DNA of 64,000 bases, taken from NCBI GenBank assembly GCA_050084515.1, contig CM114272.1:8060001-8124000 (forward strand), read 5' to 3'. The DNA comes from Blasia pusilla (taxonomy: Eukaryota > Marchantiophyta > Marchantiopsida > Blasiales). The translations under genes and the position numbers were made by a program. The notes beneath the pieces are model-generated. The model was not told the origin of the DNA. It searched no databases and worked only from the letters and a program-made list of their open reading frames with translations. This document shows positions 34,501 through 46,835 of this stretch, piece after piece (positions within the stretch are counted from its first letter, which is position 1; every line of letters begins with the position of its first letter).

Positions 34501-37500
34501 TGCAATTCATGTCCGTGAACATGTCCAAACTTGTCTCTCTATGTCCATTTTGGTGCAACCATGGGTGAGTTGTGTGCTTTTTGATTCTAGGTAGAAATGC
34601 AATATGCTTGCATCACAATTCACATTGCAGGATCAAAAGAAGGTTATTCCTGTGGGGTTTGCTGCGCATGTCTTGTGAGTATTGGGTTAATGTTCAGGAT
34701 TTGTTCTAGTTCCTGACATGGCAAACATGGTGTGCATGTTTATCAGAAAGACTTGATCATTTATGAAATGAATGTGAGGGCTTTTACTAGTGACGAGTCT
34801 TCTGGATTAGATCCAGAAATTCGTGGAAGCTACCTTGGAGTTATTGAAAAGGTAAGCATACTTCAGTGATGAACTTGTATGAGCATGATGAGGATACAAA
34901 ATTTGTTTGTGGTCAGAGGATTTAGGTTGGGATACTGTGAAACCATGTGCATGCTGTTGGATGAGTTTTTGCTAAACTTTCCTTCCAAGAAAATCATGAA
35001 TACTTTTGGCGGGGTATCTTCTCATGAATATTTATGGTTGTGCATCTTCCCACATTCCTGAGTGCTGCTTACTTGTTTTACTGCAAGGCTGTTTGGGTTG
35101 TTTCTTCTGTGTGGGTCCCAAAGTCTTTTCTGAGAACAAGTGCTATTTCAGATTCCTCACCTGGTCGAGTTGGGTGTCAATGCGGTGGAACTTTTACCCA
35201 TACATGAATTTGACGAGCTTGAGTTTCAACGAGCCAAGAATCCGCGTGATCACTTGGTACTTATCTGCAAGTAGTATTTCCTTCTGTGCTTGTACTTTCA
35301 AGGCTAGCAAACCTTTATTTCAAATGGGTTGGAGTAGAGTTGATTGAGGCAAAGTCAACTTTAAGAGAATGATTTTCTCTTGCCCCCTTTCAACGAGTTG
35401 GAAAACTATGTTTCACTAAACAGGCAGTAAATGACCTCCAATTGTCTTTGGATACAGATAAATACCTGGGGTTATTCAACGATAAATTTCTTCGCACCTA
35501 TGAGTCGATATGCAAGCAATGGTGGAGGTCCTCTGAAAGCTTCTGTGGAATTGAAGCAGATGGTCAAAGCTTTGCATGATGCTGGAATTGAGGCAGGTGT
35601 CAGTTAAAGTTTCAGGATTATCATGAAGTCGTTTAAATCTTTGTTTTGATTTGTTGTAAAACATAGTAACTTGGAGTTTACTATAGTGAAAAGTAACTGA
35701 TAGAATTACTATAGTAACTTAGTGTTTTACCACAGTAAATAGTAATTTCTTGTTACCATAGAGTTACCTCAGTAATTCTGAGAATTACTATGGGCGGCAG
35801 GCCCTAACCCTAAAAACCCTAAAACTTAGAAACTCATTCTCTTGGCTGTATATAACCCTCTGAGGGTGCCCCCTGAATTTACATTCTCTTACACCTTTCT
35901 GGACACAACTCTGAGCTGAGGAGCTGATTGAGAAGCACCGAGTGTGCTTTGCTTACCTTAGTGGATTGTGCTTCTGACCTTAGTAGTTCAGTGTGCTAAG
36001 CACTGAGTGTGTCTGCTGCTTACAGACTGAGAGGTCTGCTGACTTGAGGAGTTCAGTGAGTCTTGTGATACAAGGTGTATAGTAGTACTAACCTGAGTGG
36101 TTGCTATTGAGATGTCTCTGCTGCTAACCTGAGTGGTTGCTATTGCACTAAGTGTGCTTGAGAATGCAAGGTGATCTGGTGATGCAGGTTGTCTAGCTCT
36201 TTCCTCTACAATCTAACTGAGTGGTTGCTATTGCACTAAGTGTGCTTGTAATAGCTAGGTTGTAGAGAAACTCTGATTCTAAAGGTTATGGGCCCACAGG
36301 GCATGATATCAGCAATGTCTCAGGATACCCTGGTGTTAATCTGACCATAGCACCTTTTGATGGGACTAACTATAAACATTGGTCATTCCAAATGAAACTC
36401 CTTCTTCAGCAGAAGAGACTATGGGAGTTTGTGTCTTCGAGGTGAAAGACCCAGATGAAATCAAGGATTTTGAAAACAAGAATGGTGATGCTTACTCTAC
36501 CATTTGCCTTCATACAGAGTGGTCTATTGCTGAAACTCTTAGGGATGAGAGTCTAGCTTGGAGGGTTTGGCAAATCTTGCAAAATCAGTATGACAAAGTT
36601 CTTTGTATGTGAAGGGTTACAACTCTGGCGAGATTTCAGAACCATTGAGTTTGAGGAGGGTCGAGCATGCAAGCGCATGTGGTACAGGTTCGAGCCATGC
36701 AGCTGAAGGTGAAAGCTGCACTACAGCTGACTTGACTTTGAAGGCAAGAATTCCATCTTGCACTTCCCGGGACATTACCTCCTAGGTTTAACACCATCAT
36801 CAAAATCCTTCACAACAAGGATGCAGAGCTGTCTTGGGAATACGTCACAACACAAATCATTCGAGAGGATGAAGAATGGAAGAAAGATCAAGAGGCAGAT
36901 TCAGCTCTGTTATCCCGCTTTAAGTTCAAACATGCAAGGTGGACTCCTAATGAGAGGAGAGACACAAAAACAGATACACGAATCTGTTACACTTGCAGAG
37001 AAAAGGGACATCTATCTCCTCAGTGTCCCAAGAATAAGAACTACAAGATGAAGAAATTCATCAAGAGATCTCACAAGGAGGGTGCAATGATTGCTGAGCA
37101 TGTTGCTGATGCAAATTACTCAGAGTGGGGGTTAGTTACCAGCAAGGAGGCCACTCTCAAAAGTAAAGGTTGGTTTCTCGATTCTGGAGCTACTGCTCAC
37201 ATTTGCTATGACAAAGATCTTTTTTGTGAGTTTCATCCTGTGTCAAGTGCACAGTATGTCAGATGTGGACCTGGGAATAGAAGTCATGTGCTTGGGATTG
37301 GAAAAGTATCCCTGAAATTTGATAGTGAGCATAGTCAAGAAGGGATGTTAAACAATGTCCTTTATGTACCAGAGTTCACAAAGAACTTGGTATCTGTGCA
37401 TCAGCTTACAGAGAAAGGCATTCTTGTATTATTCCTTGACAAAAGATGCATCCTTCAAAAGGGAGAAGAAGTTCTCTGCCAGGGTGTGGCAGAAGACAAG

Positions 37501-40500
37501 TTGTTTCGATTGGTGGAAACAACAAAAGTTGAAGCGATGGTGGCTGCTGATGCCATGGTAGCTGAAAACTCCAACAACATGAAACTGTGGCATCTTCGAC
37601 TCGGCCATTTATCAGAGATCAACCTTTGTTCTCTACAGAAGATGGTGGAAGGGTTAAAACTACATGCTGATGGTAGATTGGACTTTTGTAGAGCATGTGC
37701 TGAGGGTAAATCTCACAAATTGTCATTTCCCAAGAAATCTTTGAGTAGATCAACAGGCCTTCTAGATCTCATCCACTCAGATGTTTGGGGTTACATGACA
37801 CAGAAGTCTCTAGGAGGAGCTGCTTGGTATGTGTCCTTTGTGGATGATTATAGCAGAAAAAGCTTTGTGTATCTGATGAAACACAAAGGTGAGGTTCTTG
37901 ATAAGTTCAAGAACTTTGTGGCAATGGTGGAGCTACAGACAGGAAGAAGAGTGAAGAAAATTCGCTCAGATGGAGGCAAGGAGTACAGGAACAAAGAGTT
38001 CTCCTCCTTTTTGCAACAAAGGGATTTTGGCTGATGTCACAGCCAGAGACAGTCCCTCTCAGAATGGAGTAGCAGAGAGACTAAACAGAACTCTGTCAGA
38101 GAAGGCGTTGAGCATGCTCCAGCATGCAAATCTCAGGAAAAGCTTTTGGGAGCTGCAATCAAGACTGCAAACTTTCTGAGGAATGTAAGTCCTACTAGTG
38201 CTTTGAATGGGATGACTCCAGAAGAATGCTGGAGTGGTAAGAAGCCAGATATCTCCCACCTGAGAGTCTTTGGTTGTCCAGCTTACGTACATATCCCAAA
38301 GGAGCAAAGATCAAAATTCAGTAAGAAGGCTGAAAAGCTCATCTTTGTAGGATATGAGACTGGCTTGAAGGGATATGTTCTCTACAATCCAAAGACTGGA
38401 CAGTGTGTCACAAGTAGAGATGTGCAGTTTGATGAAACCTGGGAAGGAGATCAGAAGAAAATTTCTGAAGTAGAGGGTGAATCATCATCACAACCGCAAA
38501 TTACTTTTCATGCAGGAACTCCAACAACTGATCTAGAAAGAGATGCAGATCAAACCTCGAGACCATCTCGTGGAGAATTCCGTTCAGAAAATCTGAAGGT
38601 ATATGTCAGGAGAAAGCAGAAAGTTGTCCAAACTGAGGAGAATCATCAGGAATCCAACTTTCAGCCTGCTGAAGTACCAGGTACCTCTGAAGATGCACAA
38701 ACTGAAGAAGTGGCAGAGACATTGCCAAGGAGATCCGGAAGAACGAGAACACCTATTGACAGGTTGGGAGTTCATCATGAGAAACAGGCTCACTCCTCAG
38801 TGGATGAAGAAGCTTGTCTTACTATGGATGGAGAGGATGAACCTCAAACACTTGCACAGGCTATGAGTAGACCTGATTGGAGCAAGTGGGAGATTGCCAT
38901 TGATCAAGAGAAAAGTCTCTTGCAAAGAATGGCACATGGGAGTGGACTGATCTTCCCAAAGAGAGGAGATCCATTGGTTGCAAATGGGTTTTCAAGATCA
39001 AGAGAGGAGCTAACAATGAAGTGGTGAAGTACAAAGCTCGTCTTGTAGCAAAGGGTTTCAATCAGCAAGCTGAAGTTGATTATACAGAGACCTTTGCTCC
39101 TGTAGTACGGTATGGTTCCATAAGGTTGCTTTTAGCTCTAGCTGCTGAAGAAGATTGGGAGGTGGAGCAATTAGATGTGGAGACTGCTTTTCTGAATGGA
39201 GACCTGAAGGAAACCATCTACATGGATGTTCCAGATGGGTATGGTGGACATAGGGGCAATGCATGTTTGTTGAAGAAGGCATTGTATGGTCTTAAACAGG
39301 CTCCAAGAGCCTGGTATGAAAAGTTGGACTCTTACCTTAGGGAACAGGGGTTTTGTAGAGCTCATGCAGATTTGAGTGTTTACTGCAAAAATGGTACATT
39401 GTTTATTGCAGTTTATGTAGATGACCTCCTGTTGCTAGGCAAAAGTAAGAAAGAAATCCAGCAAGCAAAGGACAATCTTTGCTCAGTCTTTTATGACTAT
39501 CATAGGCCCAGTGAAGTTCATCCTTGGAACTAAAGTTGAGAGGAACAGAGCAGAAGGATGGATTAGACTCAGTCAGACTCACTACATTGATGCGATGCTG
39601 ACAAGGTATAGAATGGCTGAGGCAAAGCCAGTTTCTACTCCACTGGATCCTGGGTGGAAACTTGCCAAAACAGGTGCAGACAAACAGGAGGAGAATGAGA
39701 ATGTTGAAAACCTTCAACATTTGTATCAGAGTGCTGTGGGTTCTCTGATGTTTGCCATGGTTTGCACAAGGCCAGATATCTCATATGCAGTGGGAGCACT
39801 GGCCAGGTACACGTCTAAACCTACTCTCACACATTGGAGATGTGTAAAGAGAGTCTTACGGTACTTGAAAGGTACCAAGAATGCGTATCTTGAATACAGG
39901 AAACAAGGATGTTTTCCTACCTTGACTGGCTTCACAGATGCTAGTTGGGGGGATGATCCTGACAACAGCAGGTCTACTGGTGGATATGTATTTACATTGA
40001 GTGGTGGTGCTATCAGTTGGCGCAGCAAGCAACAAACATCTGTTGCCTTGTCCACAACAGATGCTGAGCTTATGGCAGCTTCAAATGCTACTCAAGAAGT
40101 AGTTTGGCTGAGGAGATTGCTTGAGGAGGTTTGTTATAAGCAGAATGATGGAACTGTATTGTATTGTGATAATACAGGAAGTATAAGTCTTCTCAAGAAT
40201 CCTGTTCATCATCCTAGGACTAAGCATATAAATATTAGAAGAAGATTTATAGAGGAGAAAGAAAATGAGCAAATAGTCCAAGTAGAATATTGTCCTACAG
40301 AGGATATGACAGCTGATGTATTGACAAAGGCATTGTCAAGAGAAAAGCACAACAAATGTGCTCAGAAGATGGGTCTTATATTAAACTCCAGTTAAGTGGG
40401 AGTGTTGTAAAACATAGTAACTTGGAGTTTACTATAGTGAAAAGTAACTGATAGAATTACTATAGTAACTTAGTGTTTTACCACAGTAAATAGTAATTTC

Positions 40501-43500
40501 TTGTTACCATAGAGTTACCTCAGTAATTCTGAGAATTACTATGGGCGGCAGGCCCTAACCCTAAAAACCCTAAAACTTAGAAACTCATTCTCTTGGCTGT
40601 ATATAACCCTCTGAGGGTGCCCCAATGAATTTACATTCTCTTACACCTTTCTGGACACAACTCTCTGAGCTGAGGAGCTGATTGAGAAGCACTGAGTGTG
40701 CTTTGCTTACCTTAGTGGATTGTGCTTCTGACCTTAGTAGTTCAGTGTGCTAAGCACTGAGTGTGCTGCTGCTTACAGACTGAGAGGTCTGCTGACTTGA
40801 GGAGTTCAGTGAGTCTTGTGATACAAGGTGTATAGTAGTACTAACCTGAGTGGTTGCTATTGAGATGTCTACTGCTGCTAACCTGAGTGGTTGCTATTGC
40901 ACTAAGTGTGCTTGAGAATGCAAGGTGATCTGGTGATGCAGGTTGTCTAGCTCTTTCCTCTACAATCTAACCTGAGTGGTTGCTATTGCACTAAGTGTGC
41001 TTGTAATAGCTAGGTTGTAGAGAAACTCTGATTCTAAAATGATTTTTGCTGTCTCTATGTGTAGTTAATTTTTATTACCACATTCTGAAAAGAGAAGTTG
41101 TTAGCAGAATTCTTTCAAGGCTAATATTGTGAGTTGTTTTCTGTTATGATTTGTGATCACTACAGGTCATTCTTGACGTTGTCTATAATCATACCAATGA
41201 ATCAGATGACAAAACTCCTTACTTAACCTCATATCGAGGAATTGATAATCTGGTACTTTACTCCAAGAAACCTCTGCTGTATCAAGTGGCACCTTTCAAT
41301 ATTTGCATATGATTGTTGAGATCTAGTTGAACTTGTCATCGTCAAATTACACTATTGAAGAGTTTGTTGAGTTCTGGTTAAACTGGTCATAGTTGAATTA
41401 CACTTTTGAAGAACTTGTTGAGTTTAGAAATGATGCAGCTGCCGTTGAATTATGAAGTAAACTTTATGGCTGGTGACTAATTTTGTTCTTTGATTTGCCA
41501 TGGCTGGCTAATATTTTGCATCAGGTGTACTATATAGTTGACTTGGGCAGTTACGTTCAACTTGCAAACTATTCTGGGTGTGGTATGTTCCTGCTCCATC
41601 AAAAAGTGCGACCCAAGTTCATGTTTCATCTCCCAACTCTGGAACAGAGATTCCAATTCTTTACTGATAATGTATGTTTGTATACAGGAAACACTTTCAA
41701 TTGCAATCATCCTCAAGTAATGCAGCTTGTGCTAGATAGTCTTCGTCATTGGTGAGTGACTTGATTCTCAAAACACAAAATATGTACTGATTTCTTTCTG
41801 CTTTCTTTCCATGATACCTAGATTTCTTCACTGGTGGCAATGTTTTCAAAAGCTTCAGATTCAGGCCTGTTCGCTTTAAAGTAGAGTGGGGTTGGTATGA
41901 GTGTAATTCGTTCTTGACAAGGTTTCGTCGTCATTACTTTCACCATATTTAATTCTCTAGTAGTCAAGGCTGGTGAATGTCCTCCTTTGTAGGGATGAGC
42001 TATTGAAGGACTCTTAGAGTGAATAGAGAAGAAAGATGTAGCTTATTTCTCCGTCTTTGCATACTAGTACCCTGCTGACTTTCTGTTCATTGTCACATGT
42101 GGGGAATATAGTCAGTATGACTAGTACCATTCCTACACTTTAGGAGGTGGACATCTTCCTAGTGCTATGCTTCCACAGGAGCAGTACATTCAAAATTATT
42201 TACAAGCTTAGTAAACCTACAAAATACAGCTGATGGTAGCTCTTAGTCCAAACCTGTTCAGCTAAATGAACCATAGACATGTTAAAATTTCAACTTCTCT
42301 CAATGTTGAACATTGAATATCAAACTTTTTCATGAAGATGTGTTATAGGATGAATATGTGCTCGCAGGGTCACTGAGTATCACATCGATGGCTTCCGCTT
42401 TGATCTTGCGAGTGCACTGTGCCGAGATACAACAGGGGCTCCCATGACTTCTCCTCCTATAATAAAGGTGGGTATGAATTCAATTAATATTTTACATGAA
42501 GTCTGAAGTATCATAATGGCTGCTCGATTTCAGGGTCTTCGCTTTTGAGGTTGAAGGTCATTGATACTTCCACAAATTGATGGGTCATTGTGTGATGCTG
42601 TGATTTCTCAATCTTTGTGCAGGCAATTGCGAAGGACCCAGTGTTGGCAAGGTGCAAGCTTATTTCAGAACCTTGGGACTGTGGGGGCCTGTATCAAGTT
42701 GGGTCTTTTCCAAATTGGGACAGGTTGAGCCGCACTTCTCTTCAAACACAGTTTCCATTCTCTGTTCTAATGACTGTTTACCTTTCCAACCAAATCCCAA
42801 TGGGCATAACGGTTTGTGGGTTGACCAAGTGAACTTGAGCTTGTATGACTCAAATCTAGGGTTCATATGACTTCAACCGTGCATATTTTCACCTATTAAA
42901 ACTAGACCTGCATTTTATTCTTCTTCTGGAATTTTAGAAGAGAACTCTCTGGCAGCAAAGCTTAGATTGATGATAGATTGGAGACTACGTTTTTGGCTGT
43001 CAGTACAAGTTTCCTGTTTGGGAAAGCAAGACAGAGTTTAGGTGCAGTTAACCTTTGCATCACTTAGTACGCCTGTGATGTCATCTTGGGACTTGGTGAA
43101 TTGGAATTGAATTTTCTAATTTGGGGGGTTCCTGGTGATGTGATGTAGGTGGGCAGAGTGGAATGGGAGATACCGTGATGATCTTCGGCGTTTCATAAAA
43201 GTAGGCTGATTTTGGCCTCTTAAGTGATGTGTGACTCAATAAATCTGTCTGTGGGTCGGCCATTTCGCTGGATTGCAAGGCATAACTAGTGATTGACTTA
43301 CTTGTCCCTTTCCTCTACACCAACTGAAAGCTGAGAGAACCAAAGTTCCTTTCTAGAAGTTTGTATCTTTTATTTACGTCCCTTGGTTTAGATCAGCAAC
43401 GTAGACTATATGTTGGCCTCTTTGAATTCAGCCATTCTGACATAGCTTCTCAATTCAATGAGTTGGTATTGCAGGGAGACCCAGGTGTGAAATCTGCATT

Positions 43501-46500
43501 TGCCACCCGCCTTGCGGGTTCCGCTGATCTTTACCATGTGAGTCGAACTGTACTTGGAACTGAAGCTTTCCTCTGCACACGAGGGGAAATCATATAATTT
43601 TTATAAGTGACATAGATTTAGCACATACTTTTGAGCGCGTCCAAACATTACCTGAGCTATATGGCGTATTGGGTTTTTTCTGATGGTGTTCAAATGGAGC
43701 AAGTGGTTTCAAACTCATTTATGGGGACGTACAAACTTGGATCTAAAGAATGAGGGAAACTCTCTTTTCAAGCCGTAACTTGATGAGGACGTCCTAGGTT
43801 TGACATAAATACTAGTTCAGAATCCTCATTGAGAAATGCAAAAGAAAGAAACGTCACAAGAATCCTCAAAATCAAGGGAAAGCTAATTAGTCACAAGTAT
43901 CTTGAATGTAAGAGTGCGGGGCTGCTGGTTAAAAGGTCTGTCATCAATAACTGTAGAGGCACTCATTGCTAGAACTCTACATGGTAGGGCGTAGATTTGT
44001 GCTTCCATGTGCGCCATGCCAATCTTTTGTTTTAGATTGGCAGTGAACCAATCCTGCAACTGGGATGTACTGTCATCCATCTTTGTTGTAGATAGCTTGT
44101 CATGCAGATGGAATGGCCCATGCCTGAATAAATCTGGTAATTGACTTGATCATTGTTTTGTGATACTTTGCAGACAAACAATCGAAAACCATATCACAGT
44201 ATCAACTTTATCGTTGCCCATGATGGTTTTACTCTGTATGATCTGGTTGCATATAATTCCAAGGTAGGATTTCCTGTCTTATTTGCAAATTGATTCGTAC
44301 TTTAGAAAGATATTAGACTCTTCCTTTTTTATGTTTTCCTCACTCCTGTTTGGCTGCTAGGCGCTGGCCTAAATATTGCGCTATTGTGAATTCCATGAGT
44401 CTCCAAGAGTCCATGAGTCTATGCATCATATCAGAGCAGTGGGACTGATTTGGTATTTGAACAGCATAATGAATCCAATGGCGAAGAGGGCAGAGATGGG
44501 AGCAACGACAACCTCAGCTGGAATTGTGGAATTGAAGGTTTGTCATTTACTGGGAATGAATCACCGATTTCCTCCGGTGGTTGTGAGCGAGTGTACATAA
44601 TTATGACACAGTTTTTTTCGAAAAATCAGGGACGTGATTCTATCTGAAGCGATTTCTGCACTTCTTTTTCAAAAGTTAGAACAGTGGGAACCCTTGTTAT
44701 CAGATTATTCTACTACACTCCGCTGTATTTAATCTCTAGTTTAGGAGGAACTAGATTGAGTAGCTTCTGATTTGCAGCCAGTGATTCTGCACTGCAGGTG
44801 AAACCAGTGACCCTAAAGTAAATTCTTTGCGATGCAGACAACTGAAAAACTTTCATCTGGCTCTTATGTTATCACAGGTGAGTTTTAGTTTTTGACTGCA
44901 AAGGTTGTGCAGCTGAATCTATTTTGTAAATGATGCAGTTGTTATGGACTTACTTTGTTCATGTGTGCGGTTGTGAGGCTATCAGGGGACACCAATGATG
45001 CTCATGGGCGATGAATATGCGCACACACGTTTTGGAAACAACAACAGCTATGGCCATGATAAGGAGCTCAACAATTTTCAGTGGAAACAGGTCATTACAA
45101 CAGTAGTAGTCACCCAATCTTTGATGAGAACTTTATTAAACCAGAATCGCATCTAAAATCTGAAGCACTCCTGAGTTTTATTTCAGGAGGATTCCCAAGA
45201 ATGAATTTGAACCAGAAAAATTATGCTATTTCCCAACGAGAGCTAGAAAAATTTATCTACTTTTCATCTACTGTTAGATGAAGACGAAGTTGATTTAAGC
45301 AGAATAGATGGATGAGGTATATGAGTTGAGAGTACACACGACGGGAGTGGAAAATGACTACGTGATGTCATCCACCTGCGATAAGCTTCTTTCCTTAGGG
45401 AAAGAAGTGGCTCTCTACTGTTTCGCCTAAACAGCACAATAACAATAACTCCTCCACATCAGTTCAACCACCACCACAACTGAATCACACAAAACAATAT
45501 TTCTTTTAATATTTCTCATAATTTTCAAGTCACATTTTAAATCAATTTTGAATGATCCCATTCGTTACTCTACAGGACTTGAAGTTGTTTGTTTGGAGGG
45601 TCTTCACATGCCACCTTCTAGTTGTGTCAGACTTAAATCAGGAAATTCTTTCTTATCGTTTGTAACTCGAGGACTTTGCTTTGTTGCTGTCGGCATTCTA
45701 CAGTTGGAGGACAGGAGGCAATCTTTGTTTCACTTTTTCTCCCATGCAATAAAGTTTCGTCGAGAGCATTTCCTCCTGGGAAGTGAACGTTTCCTAACAG
45801 ATGTACGTTGGTAGACATTCTTTTTAAGTATCATTTTGTACTCATGCATAATTTCAAGTACACATACCTTCTTGATGGACGCTCCATGCCATCGTTCTAG
45901 AAGAAATGCGAGCTTACGATGATCAAGTCTCAAGTTGATTTGGCACTGTGTGCAGAGAGATATTACATGGCATGAAGACAACTGGGAGCATCCTGACAGT
46001 CGTTTTTTGGCTTTCACGTGGGTTTCATATGTGTTGTTTTCGTCCTTGCTTTGGCTATTCACGTTGAGAGTGTCTTCTTAGAGATTGAATCTTCTGCATA
46101 TGAAAAATCACGAGTTCTGAGCATTCAATGTCTTTCGAATAGAAATAAGAGCTTTTGGAATAGACCCTGCCTAACCTAGAAGCTCCTTTCGGTAAGAGCA
46201 AACCATCCTTGCTTCATAGCTGTTGAATGTTCACTTGAAAGCAGCATTGCTAGATTGCAGGAGTTCTCATAATAGGGGCTAGAACATTGTCTAACACTGT
46301 AGTGTCGGTGCTGTTAAGGCTACATGAGACCGATGCGGTTGCAAAGCCATGTGGAGACCTGTATGCAGCATTCAACTCGCATGAGTATTTTGTGAAATGT
46401 ATCTTGCCAAAGCCTCCTAGTGGGAAACGTTGGTATAGAGTGGTGAGTATTAGCTCTACACTGCTCATGAATTCTTTCCGAAATCTGGTGGTTTATGATG

Positions 46501-46835
46501 TATTGCTGGTGTGCACACTCAAGAGTAGTATACGCATGCCGCTCTAGACATCGGGTAAAGTGGTGGGCACGATTTGTATGAGACATAACTTTCTGGAAGA
46601 CCAGGGTCGTTCTCCTTGCACGACATATGGCTATTCTACATCATGTGGGATTCATGTTTTCAGCTTCCAAAGTTGTAACCGGAGAGTCCATTGAGATGCT
46701 GATTTTCTATTGTGGTTGCAGGTGGACACGAATCTTCCATCCCCAAACGATTTTGTTGTGGAAGGAGTTGCAGGTATAGAGGGACGGTACAATATTGCAC
46801 CTTTCTCCGGCATTCTCCTGCACGCTAAGCCATAA
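31404..46835 (+). CDS. ISA3: Isoamylase 3-like starch-debranching enzyme, 22 predicted exons
   Basis: It hydrolyses alpha-1,6 branch points of glucans in plastids (starch breakdown). Exons: 31404-31588, 32962-33090, 33271-33364, 34046-34282, 34747-34851, 35152-35256, 35458-35592, 41166-41252, 41525-41582, 41688-41751, 42368-42467, 42623-42723, 43149-43200, 43475-43537, 44174-44263, 44465-44537, 44798-44877, 44986-45090, 45704-45802, 45956-46017, 46319-46442, 46722-46835. They sum to 2262 bases, 753 codons plus stop, close to the about 760 of plant ISA3, with all phases matching. Order: transit-like N-terminus, CBM48 module ([20 protein letters not shown]), GH13 core. Catalytic residues are all present: nucleophile Asp in DGFRFDLAS (about residue 412), acid/base Glu in ISEPWDCG (about 449), stabilising Asp in VAHDGF (about 522), plus DVVYNHT. 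Intron 7 holds a copia element. Confidence 0.88.
34303..34372. repeat. Hairpin-forming inverted repeat in isoamylase intron 4
   Basis: Arms 34303-34317 and 34359-34372 are complementary except for one extra A. Between them lie 'ggacatgtcc' and 'gtccgtggac', which are themselves palindromic or nearly so. More GTCC words follow at 34508-34548. Confidence 0.6.
35593..35594 (+). promoter_or_regulatory. ISA3: Non-canonical GC splice donor of isoamylase intron 7
   Basis: Exon 7 ends ...GGA ATT GAG and the next exon starts GTC ATT CTT GAC, giving the conserved [14 protein letters not shown] join. The intron therefore starts GCAGGT and ends CACTACAG. Using the nearby GT at 35596 instead would add four bases and break the frame. 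GC-AG introns are a known minor class in plants. Confidence 0.75.
35652..36284 (+). repeat. 5' LTR of the intronic copia element
   Basis: It begins TGTTGTAAAACATAG. It contains a run of AGTAACT/AGTAATT repeats, telobox-like CCCTAAA words at 35802-35823, a TATATAA box at 35849-35855, and three copies of 'tgagtggttgctattg' in its 3' part. Unusually, it ends CTAAAG, not CA. Confidence 0.88.
36310..37047 (+). pseudogene. Copia gag with zinc knuckle (frameshifted)
   Basis: The first frame reads [20 protein letters not shown], typical of copia gag, and ends at a stop near 36450. The next frame continues with [15 protein letters not shown] and [14 protein letters not shown]. After more one-base shifts the CCHC zinc knuckle is clear: [14 protein letters not shown], with its first Cys codon at 36985-36987. 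Gag packages the element RNA into particles. At least four single-base shifts break it in a stretch of about 700 bases, heavy damage for so young an element. Confidence 0.75.
37048..38160 (+). pseudogene. Copia protease and integrase
   Basis: The frame continues directly from the zinc knuckle. The protease active site is [14 protein letters not shown] with Asp at about 37180. The pre-integrase zinc region has [14 protein letters not shown] and [13 protein letters not shown]. The integrase core has its first Asp in LIHSDVWGY, its second in [11 protein letters not shown] and its Glu in [15 protein letters not shown] shift near 38025 separates the second Asp from the Glu, and another lies at a GGG run near 38146. 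The domain order identifies Ty1/copia. Confidence 0.88.
38146..39533 (+). pseudogene. Copia integrase C-terminus and reverse transcriptase
   Basis: It continues with [20 protein letters not shown] and [19 protein letters not shown], the usual post-integrase region. RT follows: [47 protein letters not shown] and the intact catalytic loop [10 protein letters not shown] at about 39411-39440. A one-base shift in an A run near 38915 and another in a T run near 39492 break the frame. The catalytic residues themselves are unchanged. Confidence 0.9.
39493..40395 (+). pseudogene. Copia RT C-terminus and RNase H
   Basis: A 300-codon uninterrupted frame reads [10 protein letters not shown], then [20 protein letters not shown] and [15 protein letters not shown]. 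RNase H residues lie in [31 protein letters not shown] and [15 protein letters not shown], followed by [12 protein letters not shown] and [12 protein letters not shown]. The stop is TAA at 40393-40395, close to the polypurine tract. All the RNase H acidic residues I can place are kept. It is separated from the rest of RT only by the one-base shift near 39492. Confidence 0.9.
40392..40402 (+). promoter_or_regulatory. Polypurine tract of the intronic copia element
   Basis: 'ttaagtgggag' stands directly before the TGTTG start of the 3' LTR, the normal plus-strand priming site. Confidence 0.75.
40403..41039 (+). repeat. 3' LTR of the intronic copia element
   Basis: It is nearly identical to 35652-36284. 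It has the telobox-like words at 40553-40576 and the TATATAA box at 40600-40606. Because it faces the same way as isoamylase, it could start transcripts running into exons 8-22. Confidence 0.9.

Larger units (their letters stand above)
35652..41039 (+). mobile_element. Young Ty1/copia retrotransposon inside isoamylase intron 7
   Basis: Two direct LTRs of 633 and 637 bp flank a gag-pol region in the copia order (protease, integrase, RT, RNase H). A 5-bp target duplication TGATT is present on both sides (35647-35651 and 41040-41044). The LTRs differ by only a few substitutions and about five 1-2 base indels, so the insertion is recent. It is in the same orientation as the host gene. The polyprotein has about six frameshifts, several of them in single-base runs. 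Confidence 0.92.
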
